64,000 nt of DNA from Lobulomyces angularis. Taxonomy: Eukaryota > Chytridiomycota > Chytridiomycetes > Lobulomycetales > Lobulomycetaceae. Shown here piece after piece: positions 13,240 to 25,149 of this stretch. Location: NCBI GenBank assembly GCA_027604685.1, contig JADHYX010000003.1, positions 19,179 through 83,178 of the forward strand, written 5' to 3'. Within the stretch, counting starts at the first letter, position 1. The number at the start of each line of letters is the position of its first letter. The notes under the pieces are model-generated. The model saw only the letters and a program-made list of their open reading frames with translations, searched no databases and was not told where the DNA came from. The translations under genes and the position numbers were made by a program.

Positions 13240-13279
13240 CGCAAGCCTTTTGGGGAAGATTGAAAAGCCGAGGCTTGCG
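13240..13279 (+). repeat. perfect 9-bp hairpin in the permease leader
   Basis: CGCAAGCCT (13240-13248) pairs exactly with AGGCTTGCG (13271-13279) around a 22-nt loop. Such a GC-rich stem stands out in this AT-rich DNA. It lies between the short upstream frame and the permease start, inside the possible leader intron. Function unknown. Confidence 0.45.
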
Positions 13280-13438
13280 CCCCCTAGTTGCAGAAAAATT
13301 TAAAAACCAAAAACATTCCTTTTTGGCATTTGATAGGGGTCATACAATTTTCTTACAGACTCAGTATAAATAAATGGACAAAATTTATAATTTAAAGCTT
13401 CTTTTTTGATATTTAAATTTTTTTTTGTTTGAAAAGAA

Positions 13439-15346
13439 ATGGAAAAAAAAGATACTGAGGTTGCCATTGAAGACCATCACAATCACCATCACGGTCAACA
13501 TGAAGGAACTGCTAGAAAACTTGAAAACAGGCATCTAACAATGATTGCTATTGGTGGTACTATTGGTACTGGGTTGTTTTTAAATTCTGGTAAGTTGTGA
13601 ATGTCTTTTATCTTATTATAACTTTCATTTTAAAATCTAGGTGCTCTTATGTCCACTGTTGGTGCAATTGGTTTATTATTGGCTTACTTAATTTCTGGAA
13701 CTGCGGTTTATTTTGTTGTTAGTAGTTTGGGTGAAATGGTAACTTTACTTTCTATTTGAATATATCTTAATAAAATTATAGGCTACATTGATCCCTATAT
13801 CCGGTTCTTTTAATTCTTATGCCTCTCGTTTTGTTGATCCAGCATTAGGCTTTACTTCTGGATGGAATTACTTTTTTAGTTGGATTATTGTATGAATTAA
13901 AATTTTTTTTTTTTTTTTAAGACTTTACCATTAGAAATACAGGCAGCAGCTTCATTTATAAATCGGTGGGCACCAGATGCGAATCAATACGTAGTTATGG
14001 CAATAATACTGACAGTTTTAGTTATCGCTAACTGCTTTGCTGTCAACGGTTTTGGAGAAATTGAATACTGGTATTTTTTTTTTTTTTATAAAGTTCAAAA
14101 ATTTCTTAAATAAATTTTTATTCAGGTTATCAATTGTAAAAATCGTAGCCATCATATTTTTCATCTGTGTAGGTTTCTATGTTTTGGGAAGAGGAAATGG
14201 CGGATTTTTTATGTATAATTTAACAACGGACCAAGCGCTGCGGTTAAGTCCTCCTCTGAATATAACTGGAGATGTCGGTGGTCCATTTCTAGGTGCTCCT
14301 GGTAGCGTTGCTCTTAAAAATATTATAGGTAAGAAATATAGTAACTTGTTGATTTTTACTAAAATTTTACTAGTTGCTATGGTTGGTGCTTGTTTTTCTT
14401 TTGGTGGTACAGAAATTGTAGGAATTACTGCTGGTGAAGCCAAAAACCCAAGAAAGGCAGTTCCAAGGGCAATTAATGGTACATTCTGGAGAATCATGAT
14501 TTTCTACATTGTTTCTGTATTCCTAATTGGTCTCCTCTTGCCTGCAACATTTGAAAAATTCCAAAGTGAGGATAAAATTTCCAAATCTCCATTTGTGTAT
14601 GCTTTAAGTTCCGCTAATATTCCTGGAGTTGAAGATTTTATGAATGCAATTTGTCTTGTTGCTGTTATATCTACTGCAAGTTCCTCAATTTACGCTAGTA
14701 ACAGATCTTTGATGGGATTAGCCCAAGAAAATAAAGCTCCTGCAATATTCGCTAGAACTTCTCAAAGTGGTGTACCTTACTTTGCTGTTCTTCTTTCTGC
14801 TTTAGTTGGATGTATTGTATGAGTTTTTTTAAAATGATTTTTATTTGTATTAATATTTTTTATTGTTAGGCTTTCCTTGGATCATTATTTGGCGATGGTG
14901 TCGTCTTTAATTGGTTAATCAACGTATCTGGTTTAACAATTATTGTAACTTGGTGGATGATTAGTTTAACGCACTTAAGATTCCGCAAAGCTTATCTACA
15001 TCAAGGATACAAGATAGAAGACTTACCTTATAAATCAATGTTTTTCCCTATTGGATGCTATTTTAGTTTATTCGTAACTGGATTAATAGTCATTTTAAAT
15101 CCAATTTTAGGGGCAGTTGATGATTCTGGTGCTTTCTCTGGTGAAAAGTTCATTGCCGGTTTTATCACTTTACCTGTATATCTAGTCTTGTTTTTAGGAT
15201 GGAAAATTTTTAAAAGAACAAAATTAGTTCCGTTGATGGAGGTGGATCTTGCAACCGATAACATTAACTTAAATAGTGCCTCTATGGGTCTCGTTGTAGA
15301 AGGACCTAAGAAAGGATTTGCAAAAATGGTAGATATTTTTGCTTAA
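13439..15346 (+). CDS. amino-acid permease (fungal AAT/YAT family)
   Basis: Exons 13439-13589, 13641-13738, 13782-13889, 13922-14070, 14126-14328, 14374-14816 and 14870-15346 join to 542 aa. After a His-rich N-terminus (HHNHHHGQH) comes RHLTMIAIGGTIGTGLFLNSG (split by intron 1), the TM1 signature of AAT-family proton/amino-acid symporters. Later come SFGGTEIVGITAGEAKNPRK, the family's TM6-7 loop signature, and about 12 hydrophobic spans, as in yeast Gap1-type permeases. It should import amino acids at the plasma membrane; substrate cannot be read from sequence. Intron 14329-14373 is a multiple of three and stays open, but splicing it gives the usual spacing. Confidence 0.9.
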
Positions 15347-15827
15347 ATATTTAAATAGTAGCATATTAATTAGAAAGAAAAAATTATTATTTCAATAATA
15401 AGTAGATATTACCAATACTTTCATTTTTTAATAAAGTATTGAAGATGTAAATTATTTTTTTTATTGAAATTTTTTTACATTCTTTAACATGAATTAAATT
15501 ATTATGAATTAATTTTCTTGTGTTTTTTATGAACCATTTTGCTTCCTTAATATATTTTTTGCAGTATTTTAAACTTTTTTTGTGCACAAATTTTTGAAAC
15601 TTCAAAATAAAATTTTTTCTTTGTTTTCTTCTTTCTATTTATGATAGATACAAAATAATATTTTATCTTCTATTTCTTAATTTTTCTTTAATTTTATTTA
15701 TTTTTTTGTGAAAATAGCTAAAAATTTTAATTGTTTATTTATTTTCTGTTTTTAATGCTATTATATTAACAAAAAAAAATTAAAAAAAAAAAAATATAAT
15801 TATAATATCTTTTCTTTTTTTTTTATT
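15347..15827. other. convergent 3' intergenic
   Basis: A/T-rich DNA between the 3' ends of the permease (+) and the UEV gene (-). It presumably holds both 3'UTRs and poly(A) signals; nothing else is seen. Confidence 0.5.
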
Positions 15828-16477
15828 TCAAAACATTGTACCCTCAGGTGGTTGAGATAACTTTTTATTAGCAGGACTACCCATTTCCCTTTAATAACAC
15901 AAAATAAAAATAAGGTTAAAATTAATAAAATTTTTTTTATAATAAAACATACTTTCTAAGTTCACTTAGAACTGATTCCAAAGTATTGGATCTTTTCCAG
16001 TTATCTAAACATCCCAACTTTTCAACCTTTTAATATAAAAATTAATTTATTTTAAACCAACTTAAAAAAAATGAAATAAAAGAATTTTTAACACCTTTCC
16101 ATTTGATTGGTTAACACCAGGCAAATTAATTTTGGTTAAAAAGCTAAGTGTGGGAGGTTTATCAGGATAATCTGGTCCACAAAAAATTTTTAAAGAATAA
16201 ATTCTGTTTTCATGAACAGTCTAAATATAAAAAAAAAATAAAAAAGAAATTTATTAAATATATTTTACATGTCCAGGGCCTATAATTGTACCATGCCAGT
16301 TTTGCATTAACATATCATCCGCATCACTTAACCCAAATGAAAGTGAACCATCTCCAATGCCTTTTTCTCCCTTCTCCAATTCCTCCAATAATCTAAAATT
16401 TCTTGGTACTTTTCGTTATTTTAAAAAAAAAAAAAAAATCAAAAATAATAATTTTACAGGATTTTATAGGAGTTGAA
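15828..16477 (-). CDS. MMS2: Mms2/UEV1-type ubiquitin-conjugating enzyme variant, 5' end in gap
   Basis: Four exons on the minus strand, 16408-16269, 16220-16095, 16026-15953 and 15888-15828, encode [16 protein letters not shown], then [60 protein letters not shown] and the ending PPEGTMF. This is Mms2, the catalytically inactive partner of Ubc13 that orients ubiquitin for K63 chains in error-free DNA-damage tolerance. A Cys in KLGCLDNW lies a few residues past the usual E2 active-site position and is probably not catalytic. The first exon is lost: a possible remnant (16477-16458, ending at a GT donor) abuts the run of Ns. Confidence 0.93.
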
Positions 16478-16487
16478 NNNNNNNNNN
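16478..16487. other. assembly gap (10 Ns)
   Basis: Ten Ns mark a join of unknown size. The gap falls exactly where the first coding exon of the UEV gene is expected, between that gene and the 3' end of RFC1. The short DNA from 16488 to 16733 has no gene and may be misplaced if the gap is large. Confidence 0.95.
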
Positions 16488-16733
16488 AAAAAAATAATGT
16501 TTAAAAAAAAATTAAATATTAAAATACAAATTTGTTTAGTTGAAACCTTTTGCCATTTTTCAAGACTATAATTTAGGGTTAATAAAAACCCTGAGAAAAT
16601 TACAAGTAATATTTATCACATATAATCTATTAACAAATTTGAAAATGATAACCATATATATACTAAATTTTAAACAAAGAATATATTTTACTATAACTAT
16701 AAAATTTTCCCAAAAAAAAAAATAAAATAAACA

Positions 16734-19700
16734 TTATTTTTTGCCTTTTCTTCCTGAACTTTTTTTTGAAGAGCTGCTAACTGCATTTTTTTTGCTTTTC
16801 TCTTTTATTAATTTATCAACCTTGATTTCATCAACCTCCTCTATTTCTTCTTCTACAAAATTGTCCTCTTCTTCTAATTCCCCGAAAACATCTTCAATAG
16901 TATCAGCTTTTTTCTTGGTAGGTTTAAAGTTTTTACTTTCTGCAGTAAGGAAAATTTGAACAGGATGAGATGACTTATTATAGGCTGAGGTAAAACTGGA
17001 TTTTACACTACTAGGTATCAATTTTGTCCATACTTTATCCTTTTCTTGAAAACCTATTCCCAAATCTAACAAATTATCAAAATCCTCCTTTGTCAGATAA
17101 TATTCGTCCATCATTTTTATTACATCATCCACCGCATCCTATCAGAATATTCAATATCTCAAAAATATTATAAGAACTTCATATACCTTTCCAGAATTTA
17201 TTAATGGACTTACTAAGAGGGTATTTAAGCAAGGAAGGTAGGACTGCCTAACCTCACTTTTGTCCCCACTAATTTTCAATTTCAGCTTTGCTTCCAGTTC
17301 CTTTAATTGTCTATGACTCTTATTCGCTTTACTATTCTGCCCCAACCAACTTAACAAAAGTATTATGAAACTGAAACTGACAATTTATATAGAATTACCC
17401 AGGAAAACTTGGAAATCCTCCTGTTATGGACCCATGACAAAAAAAATTAGGTCTAACTGTACTCATGATACCATAAACAGGTAGCAATGACCAATGCTGG
17501 GCCCTGCACATAAAAAGTATTAACTTAAAACTAACTTTAATTTACCTTCTTAAAGTAGTGTCTATTAAATCACCATCACTAATAGAATCTGCTGCATTAG
17601 AAAGTAAAGCCAACTCTTCAATAACCAGTCTATTTTTGGAATTGTCCTTAACAACAGATTTTGCTAATGGAAGTGTGCTTTTCATGTAATTTTCCTGTAT
17701 TAAAGAATTAAAAAAATATCGCAATCGTGTAAAGTACATACATGAACCATCAGTGGCATCAGGCTAAAATCTTGAAAAAACAGTTCCAACTTCTCGTTTA
17801 TGCTCTTTGTCTGAGCTGCCTTGACATCCATTAAAGCCGATAATGCCGAAAACGGAGTTAAATTCTGGTTTTTTTCCGATAATTTCATTCTAAAAATTTT
17901 TTGTTTTATCAATATGACACAAGTAATCATAAACTTACAATGACTTGGAGTCTTCGAATGAAAGAATATTCTTGGTTCGGCGAAAAGTAGACAACAAATT
18001 TAAAATCTGTCGAATATCTGCCTGAGTTCCAGCAACTAATTCGTGAATAGTTCCAGGTTTCAACTCTAATCCTTCAGACTTTGCTATACTAGCAATTCTC
18101 GCTTGTAGCTGATTTTCCATTATTCTAGATAAAGAAAAAATTTAGGAAGATTGGATTTGTTTGGCTTACTTTCTCAATTTCAAATCTAAACAGTGATTAA
18201 CTAAGCTTTTAACCTTTGTGGATTGCCTGTCGTTACAAATACAGATAATTGGAACTTTGGTTTTCTTTATCAGCAATATCAGTTGAGCTGTACCACCTCT
18301 GTCACCAGCACTCATACCGTCTACTTCATCCATTATTATCACTTGCTTCTTATGAGTATCAAGAGAATTTGAATTTTTATTAGAGTAATATTCCATTAAG
18401 TTATGGGATCCAGTAAGTTCTGAAACCATATTCTGTTATGAAAATAAATTTAACTAACGAAAAAAAAAAATTTGGAAAAAAATGTACGTCAATTGCTTTT
18501 TTGCTTCTAGTATCGCTCGCGTTAAATTCAATAGGATCCCAACCTTCAACTTTGGCAACAAGATGTGCCATAGTAGTTTTTCCGATGCCTTAAACCCTTA
18601 AAAACAAATCTAACTAAAGTGTTTTAAATACCTGGTGGACCTGACAATAAAACTGCTCGAAAATGAGAAAAATCTTCCTTTGATTTAGAGAACCCAGTTT
18701 TTAAATTTTTATCCCAAGATTTCAACCAATTAGATAATTTATCCACAATAGCTTTATTTCCAATGATTTCTGAATATGTCTTTGGTCTAAATTTCTCAGT
18801 CCAAAGGGTAGAAGAACTACATGTGTTTTTATTAACAGTTAGTAACTATATTTTATACAATATCTTACGTATCGTTTTTTTTTTCCACTTTTAAACAATT
18901 CTTCTCTTTCATGCTTTTTGAAGGTTCATGTTTGAAATCAGAAAACTTGATTGCAGTTGCAAGTACTTCAGGTTTCAAATCAGAACTTTTCCTAGTTGGA
19001 GTTGGCGTAGTGGAGGGTGTATTGGATTTTGAAAAGCTTTCTTCACTTTTAGTTGACTTTTTCTTGGCTGGAGTGGAGCCTTTTTTTTTGGAAGTAGATG
19101 TGGATGCACTTACTTCCGTTTTTGTTTCACTGTTTCTTATTAAATCCAAAAAAGCATCTTCATCGATTTTTTTCAATCCGATGGAGGCCGCTTTTTTCAA
19201 TTTTGATTCACCAGGATTGTCGCCAACTACTAAAAAGGATGTTTTATTACTAGGAGCAGTGGTAACTCGTCTAAAGCGGATATAAAATTAAAAAATTTAA
19301 TTTTTTAATAAAAATATACCCTCCATATTTTCTGGCGAGGTCTTGCGCATCTTCTCTGGTAATAGAAGAAAGGTCTCCAGTGAAAACAAAGGTTAATCCC
19401 AATAAACAATTTTCCTATAATGTAACAATAGTTTAAATTTAAACACTCTTTTTTAAAAACTCTCATACTTTTCCTTCCGGTATTTCTTTTGACCCAAGTG
19501 CTACAGGTCCGGTTTTATCCTTTTGACGAGCCAAAAACGCCATATAATTTCTTTTAAAAAATTTTATGTAAAAAAAAAATGAATAAAAACATATTGATGG
19601 AAAGCATAATTAACGTTTTTAAAAAAAAAGTCTTCACACTCTAAATAAAATTTCACAAAGCACTACAATGTTTAAAAAAAACATTTTTTTTTCAGAAATT

Positions 19701-20565
19701 AAATATTACCGTTTTTTAGCATCTGAACCTTCTTCTTTTTTGCCTTCTAAATCCTCACTACTTTTATTGCTAACCTTAATTTTTTTATTCATTTCCATGG
19801 TTGTCTCACTACTGTCTACCTCTATTGCTTCATCAGTAGGAGCTCTTTTCAAAGGTGACTTCTTTTTTTCTTCCTTTAATTCAAATTGAGGTAACACTCT
19901 CTTCTTTTTTTCTTTTTTGGCAACGCTGGTATTGGTATCAATCTGTTCAAGATTATTTTGAATTTCAACTGGTTTTTTTAATGTTGAAATGTGATTTTGC
20001 TTTATTTTTTCTTTCTTTGGTTCTTGGATAGTTTGCATTTCGACGTCGCCGTCCCCAATAATAATTTCTTCAGCGGCATCCTATACACAAAAATATAAAT
20101 CAATCATAAAACAAAATATCAGAGAGTCTACTGTTTTCGTTGGTTTTTGTTTTAAATCCATGTTTTTTCCTGTAGAGGTTCTATCAGATCTTTTAATTTC
20201 GATATTTGATAATAAAGAGGAAGGCATTATTGCTGGCGGTATTGTCGTTTTGTTATTTTCCACCTTAGCACTAACCTTCACTGTTTCTTGAAAATCATCT
20301 TCATCACTTGACTCCATAATCCTCTGTTTTTTCTTTACAGTCTTCTCTAGACTAACGTGAATTAAGGAATTAAATTGTTAAAAATTTGGATAGAATAAGC
20401 ATTTTATTTTCTTTTGTGCATACTTCTCAGGTTTTTTTTTTGTTGAATCCTTCTTCTCTGCATAAGGTTTCTTACCAAAAAATGTTGAAATTTTGCTCTG
20501 TTGCTAAAATAATAACAAGAAAATACGAATTTGTTTTCAGATGAACTATAATTAATCGTTACCAT
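16734..20565 (-). CDS. RFC1: replication factor C subunit 1 (large clamp-loader subunit)
   Basis: Sixteen exons on the minus strand (20565-20563, 20503-20424, 20351-20132, 20080-19710, 19550-19469, 19414-19320, 19270-18869, 18816-18632, 18588-18488, 18432-18170, 18124-17939, 17889-17742, 17694-17546, 17503-17399, 17349-17187, 17138-16734) give 985 aa. The N-terminus carries a PCNA-binding PIP box (QSKISTFF). A BRCT domain (about 225-320: ALGSKEIPEGK, LTFVFTGDLSS) precedes the AAA+ module with Walker A GPPGIGKTT (about 477-485) and Walker B IIMDEVDG (about 545-552). The RFC1 C-terminal domain and a basic KKSSGRKGKK tail follow. It loads PCNA onto primed DNA with Rfc2-5. The start codon is alone in the first coding exon. 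Confidence 0.95.
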
Positions 20566-22951
20566 TTTCTACTTCAAAGAATGCAGTTTTAGAGATAAAG
20601 GGTTTTTCCAATATTCTGTAATCTGAGAAGAATATATATCAAACCATCACAAAAAAGTGACTCTTTGTTTAAGAAAAAAAAATTTTTTATTTCCTAAGGT
20701 GTTTTTGTTCTCCAACCTTAGTATGGTTAATGGAAAATAAATCTGAAGGCATACAGGTTGTAGAAATTAGCTGTAGAAATTCAAGAGAATTCAATCAAGC
20801 TTTACCATTAACAAAATTTACATACTTTTCGAAAAAGGAAACTGTAAGAAATAATTGACCATTTACACAATAAACAAAAGAGAGTTAAAGGTTTAAAGAA
20901 AATCTTTTATTCTCATTAAACGATTTATGTGGTATTTTAGTGTTTAACAGTTCAGTAGAAGATTCGAGTTTAGTAGAAGAATTGAATCAAACTTTACAAA
21001 TTTTTAAATTTGATAAGTCAAGGTAAATTTAGGAAAAAAGAACTGATTGATTAAAAATTTTATGAATTGGATGTAAAATTGACCCAGAACGTTAACATTT
21101 GAAATCAAGAATTTACTAACGTTTTATTAGATTTAACATTACTAAAGTTTTTATTGATGAAGTTTTTAACTATTTAAAGTTGATAAATGAAGATGATTAA
21201 CGCTATCAAAGAATAAAATATTCGTTTGAAAATTATAAGATACAAAAAAGAATGATAGTGTTTTAACCAAGAGGTATCTAATGAACAATGAAGGGTACAT
21301 TTATCTTGTTTCAGAAACTATGACTGTAATGGATTGGTGTTTCCAAAATACTGAGTTTGCTTTTCACAGGAGATATCTACAATTTATCTGAAGAGGAAAA
21401 TTCGTGCATTAAAAGATATACTGGTTGATAGATACTAATTTGAACATTTATCACCTGTATCAATAATTAACATTTGAAAGTATCAGAGATGTAATATTAT
21501 TAATTCTATACAAGAATGAAATTTTTGATCATTTTCAAGATGATATAAACATTATCAATAAATTTCTATGTACTAGTGATTGGAATAAAGTTGTGTCTGA
21601 GGAAAATTCATTTTCTTAATGGTGTTTTGGTATAAAAATTTTGTCGATGTTAAACTGACACTCTTCTAACGATTAAGTTTCAGTTTTTTTGTTGGTTTGG
21701 AGCCTTAGTCTCTAATATTTATTGACTTGAAATATGAAGACTAAATGTAAAACTATCAGGTAACCCACATATCCAAAAACAAAGTTTGACGAAGAATAAT
21801 TTTATTTGTATATTATCTTGCTATTTAATACGTTTTGTCAATAATGGAATCTCATAAGATGATTATCTTCAATTTTTCAATTTTATATACACATTTTTTA
21901 ATAGAATCTTTTAGTACAAGTATTCAACTTCATATCGAAAAATTTTCATTATCGTGTATTATTTAAGTATATTACAGTAGGAATATTTTTTGGAAGATAT
22001 TTTTCGCCGACAATACTTTTACCAATTAAGAATCAGGAAATTTTTTTAAAATTTTTTTGTAGCAAAAATATGTGTATTTTTTAAATGAGAATTGTGGATA
22101 ATTTGTATTTGCAAAATTTTCCACAGTTATAGTTTCATCGAAATTTACTTCAAATTCAGTTACTTCACCAATAAAACCATTATTTATTTTTACTTTATAT
22201 CCACATTGACATTTGTAAAAGACTAGTTGAAATAGTAAATACCAACAAAAAAAAGTGAAGAAAGAAATTATTTATTCATCGAAACTGTAACCATAATACA
22301 TATGATTTTGTAATTGTTTGATTTGTTTTAGATTGTCAAATAATGGTTACATTTTTTATTCAAAAAATGAGCATACTCAAAACTCTAGTTACAACTTTTC
22401 ATTACAAAATTAATTTAAGAAAAATTAGTTTTAAACTTTTAATTCAATAAATTGCTTTGGCATCTGTTGGTGTCTGTCATTATAGCCTTTTATATTAGTT
22501 GAAGTAGATTCAATTAAAAATAAATAAAGGAAATTAAAGAGAAACGTCCTTCGATTCAAATTACTTGAATTGGTATTGCTGCAATCTATATCTTCTCTCT
22601 TGGCCATTTCCAAGGTTGGTGGCAATGCACATAGTCACAATGCTAATTAATCCTACTCTCTTTTCGATTGATACCTCGTCAATTAGCTGCATTGTTTTAT
22701 CATTGTTAAATTTTTCATTAACAAAATGGCACATGCCAACACTGCTTAGCAACTACACATATAAGTACCCTTAACTTAGCATCTTACACTGAAATGCAGT
22801 CCAAATTAGTTTAGCGTATCTTATTTTAAAGTTTCTTTTGAAAGATTAGTATTGCAAATTTAAAGTGATTGGGCTAAAAAAAAATTTTTTTTGTTCGTGA
22901 ATTTTGCATCATTCCATTAATACTCAAATACTACAGATAGATATTAAGGAG
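20566..22951. other. gene-poor stretch with decayed coding sequence
   Basis: About 2.4 kb upstream of RFC1. On the plus strand, roughly 20725-21640, stretches with normal protein-like composition (for example GIQVVEISCRNSREFNQALP, VFNSSVEDSSLVEELNQTL, DWCFQNTEFAFHRRYLQFI) appear in changing frames broken by stops, with no splice sites to join them. At 22431-22752 both strands have short open frames of no known family. Best read as old, decayed gene or transposon DNA. Confidence 0.35.
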
Positions 22952-24829
22952 ATGGTAAATCAACCGAGTTCTAATGGGGGTACCAAAAATGTAATTAATA
23001 GACGAGGAACAATGTTACCCCCGATGCTATCAACTTTTGAAACAAAAGTAAACCAAAACGGAAACTTGGGAATAGTGAAATTTCAGCTAAAAACTCCTGG
23101 TAAGGAAATAAGGATACTTTTTTCAGTAGGCTTAATTAAATTAAAACGATTAGTGAATTTTACCTTGACTAACAGTCAACAAGATCTAGTAAGAATAATT
23201 GTATGTTAAAGTTGATTTATTTCCATTTTTTGGTAAGGTTGAGTCAAAATTTTTAGGCAATAAAAATAAAGATGTTTATACTGGATTTTTAAGCGGAAAG
23301 TCAAAATTGTACAGAGCAACTATTGATAAAAAAGTGCTGGACAAAGTTGAAAAAGAAAAAAAACAGAAAAAAAAAGAAATGATAAGCAAAGGTGAATTCA
23401 TTGTTGAGAGAAGTCCTAGGATTACTTTAATTAATGGAACCAGACCCAACAGATTTGAGACTGAAAAAATTAAAAAAGGTTTTTACAGATCACTTCATAA
23501 CTGTTCTAAATGTACAGCATTTGTTATTAGAATTAAAAAAAACTGAAGCAAAAGACTTTTTACTCAGAAAGTGGCAGCATATGCAAGGGTTAAGAGTCAG
23601 TGCGATATCAACCATTCAAGCCATCAAATTTTATAAAGACGAGTTTGAGCGCTTGTAAGAAAAACCATTTACAATTTTTTATTTCATTTGTTTAGAAAAA
23701 ATGAAAATGCAAGAATACAAAAAAATCATGCTCAAATTAAAGAAGCAGTGGTAGGCAGTTTTGAATAAAAAATGTTAAAAGGAAACATTTTTTTTTCTTT
23801 TAGAACAAAGATATTTCCGTGAGACTTGAGGATAATGAAAATATGGAATTAAAGGCAGCAAAACTTTTTGAAAATTTAATTCAGCAAAAAAAAGATCAAT
23901 TTAATCAGTTTAGAATAATAGAAAATACATGTTTAAATGACCAAAAAGGTTTGTAAAGTAAACTTTTTTTTGTTTTAAAAAAATTGTAAATACCAATTAA
24001 CAAATTTGTTTAGTTTATTTAGAAGAATTGAAAGTTTTAGAAATTGAGTATCAAGATATGATGGAAGAAAGTTCAAAGTTGATTATATTTAAGGTACAAA
24101 ATACAGAAATTTCAAGGTATTTATGAAAATTAATTTTTTTGTTAGGAATTAAGTGAAACTGATCCAGAAAGTTTTCAAAAAGTAATTGAGGAGTTGAATA
24201 GCAAGTTGGTAATGATGCAAGCGGAGGAAGACAAGGCAATTGAGTTGCTACAGTTTAAAAATGAACAAGAATTGAAGGAAATTGAAACCAAAACTTTAAT
24301 TAAAATGGCAGAGATTGATGAAGCAACTGGTTTGAAAAGCAAAAAAAAAAAAATTTAAATCATTATTCTTTTAGGAAAAGTTCTACAAAAGAAGATAAAG
24401 CCAAGCACACCAGTGTCAAATGCTGTATTCAATAACTCTATCCTGAAAAAAGAAATTAAATTGCATAAAGAAAATCACATCAAAATCGACTTGGAGATAG
24501 AGAATTTGGAAAAGGCCAAATTAACTTTGGAGTCTAATCTAAAAAATTTTAATGAAGGAAACTTTGGAGACGTGATAGTAGAGAAGCAGTGTAATGGAAA
24601 CAATGACGAAAGCGAAACAGGATGTAAGGAAGAGAGTTTAAACGTAATTAATGCTGGATTATCTCAACTTGAGAAGTTTACCGGGCCAGGAAAAAGTAAA
24701 GTGGGTGGAAGATACCTTTTAGGTTCAGGAATTAATGATTTTAGAAATTTAAAAGAAAAAAACTTAAAAAAATTTATGAATTGCCAACCTGAAATGGAAT
24801 TTAAATTTGAGAAGGTGTCGTCTTGCTAA
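22952..24829 (+). CDS. coiled-coil protein, possibly ciliary
   Basis: Exons 22952-23099, 23257-23391, 23453-23654, 23696-23750, 23804-23948, 24014-24093, 24146-24329 and 24375-24829 join in phase to 467 aa. The start is the first ATG in frame. After a short disordered N-terminus (LKTPG, YTGFLSGKSKLYRATI) the protein is almost continuous charged helix, typical of coiled coils, to about residue 390, then a Gly/Lys-rich tail. No family is certain; the general look recalls coiled-coil proteins of basal bodies or axonemes. The intron 23392-23452 has the weaker GTGAAT donor but is needed to bring the frames together. Confidence 0.65.
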
Positions 24830-25149
24830 CTTAAACATAAAACTAATACCATAAAATTTGTTAGATTTTGACTTGTAACAATTTCTGACAGACTTTAAAA
24901 TATAATGTAATTCAAAGTAAAAATTTGATTGACTCAATTTGTTAATTTTTTGCACTGTAATGTCACAAAATTGTTTGTATCATTGATCTTACACTGAACA
25001 ATCTGTCTATTTCTATTAAGGAGTCTCAATAACTGACTCTCCTGATGTTTTTATTGATCTCATAAAAAGAGTTAAAATTACAAAAAAAAAAAAAAAAACT
25101 GTAGCAGAATAAAAAAACATACAACCGTAAATTGAGGTGTGAAGAACTA
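24830..25149. other. intergenic
   Basis: About 320 bp between the coiled-coil gene and HIBCH. It contains an imperfect hairpin (AGGAGTC near 25019 with GACTCTCC near 25036) and an A-tract; no gene seen. Confidence 0.5.

Noticed and set aside
14329..14373. Treating the 45-nt in-frame segment of the permease as coding
   Set aside because: It has GTAAGA at its start and TACTAG at its end, is of typical intron size and would insert a Lys/Tyr-rich stretch into a conserved membrane region. I modelled it as an intron.
25019..25045. Hairpin AGGAGTC/GACTCTCC as terminator or RNA gene
   Set aside because: Imperfect stem in a eukaryotic 3' region. Rho-independent terminators do not apply and no RNA family matches.
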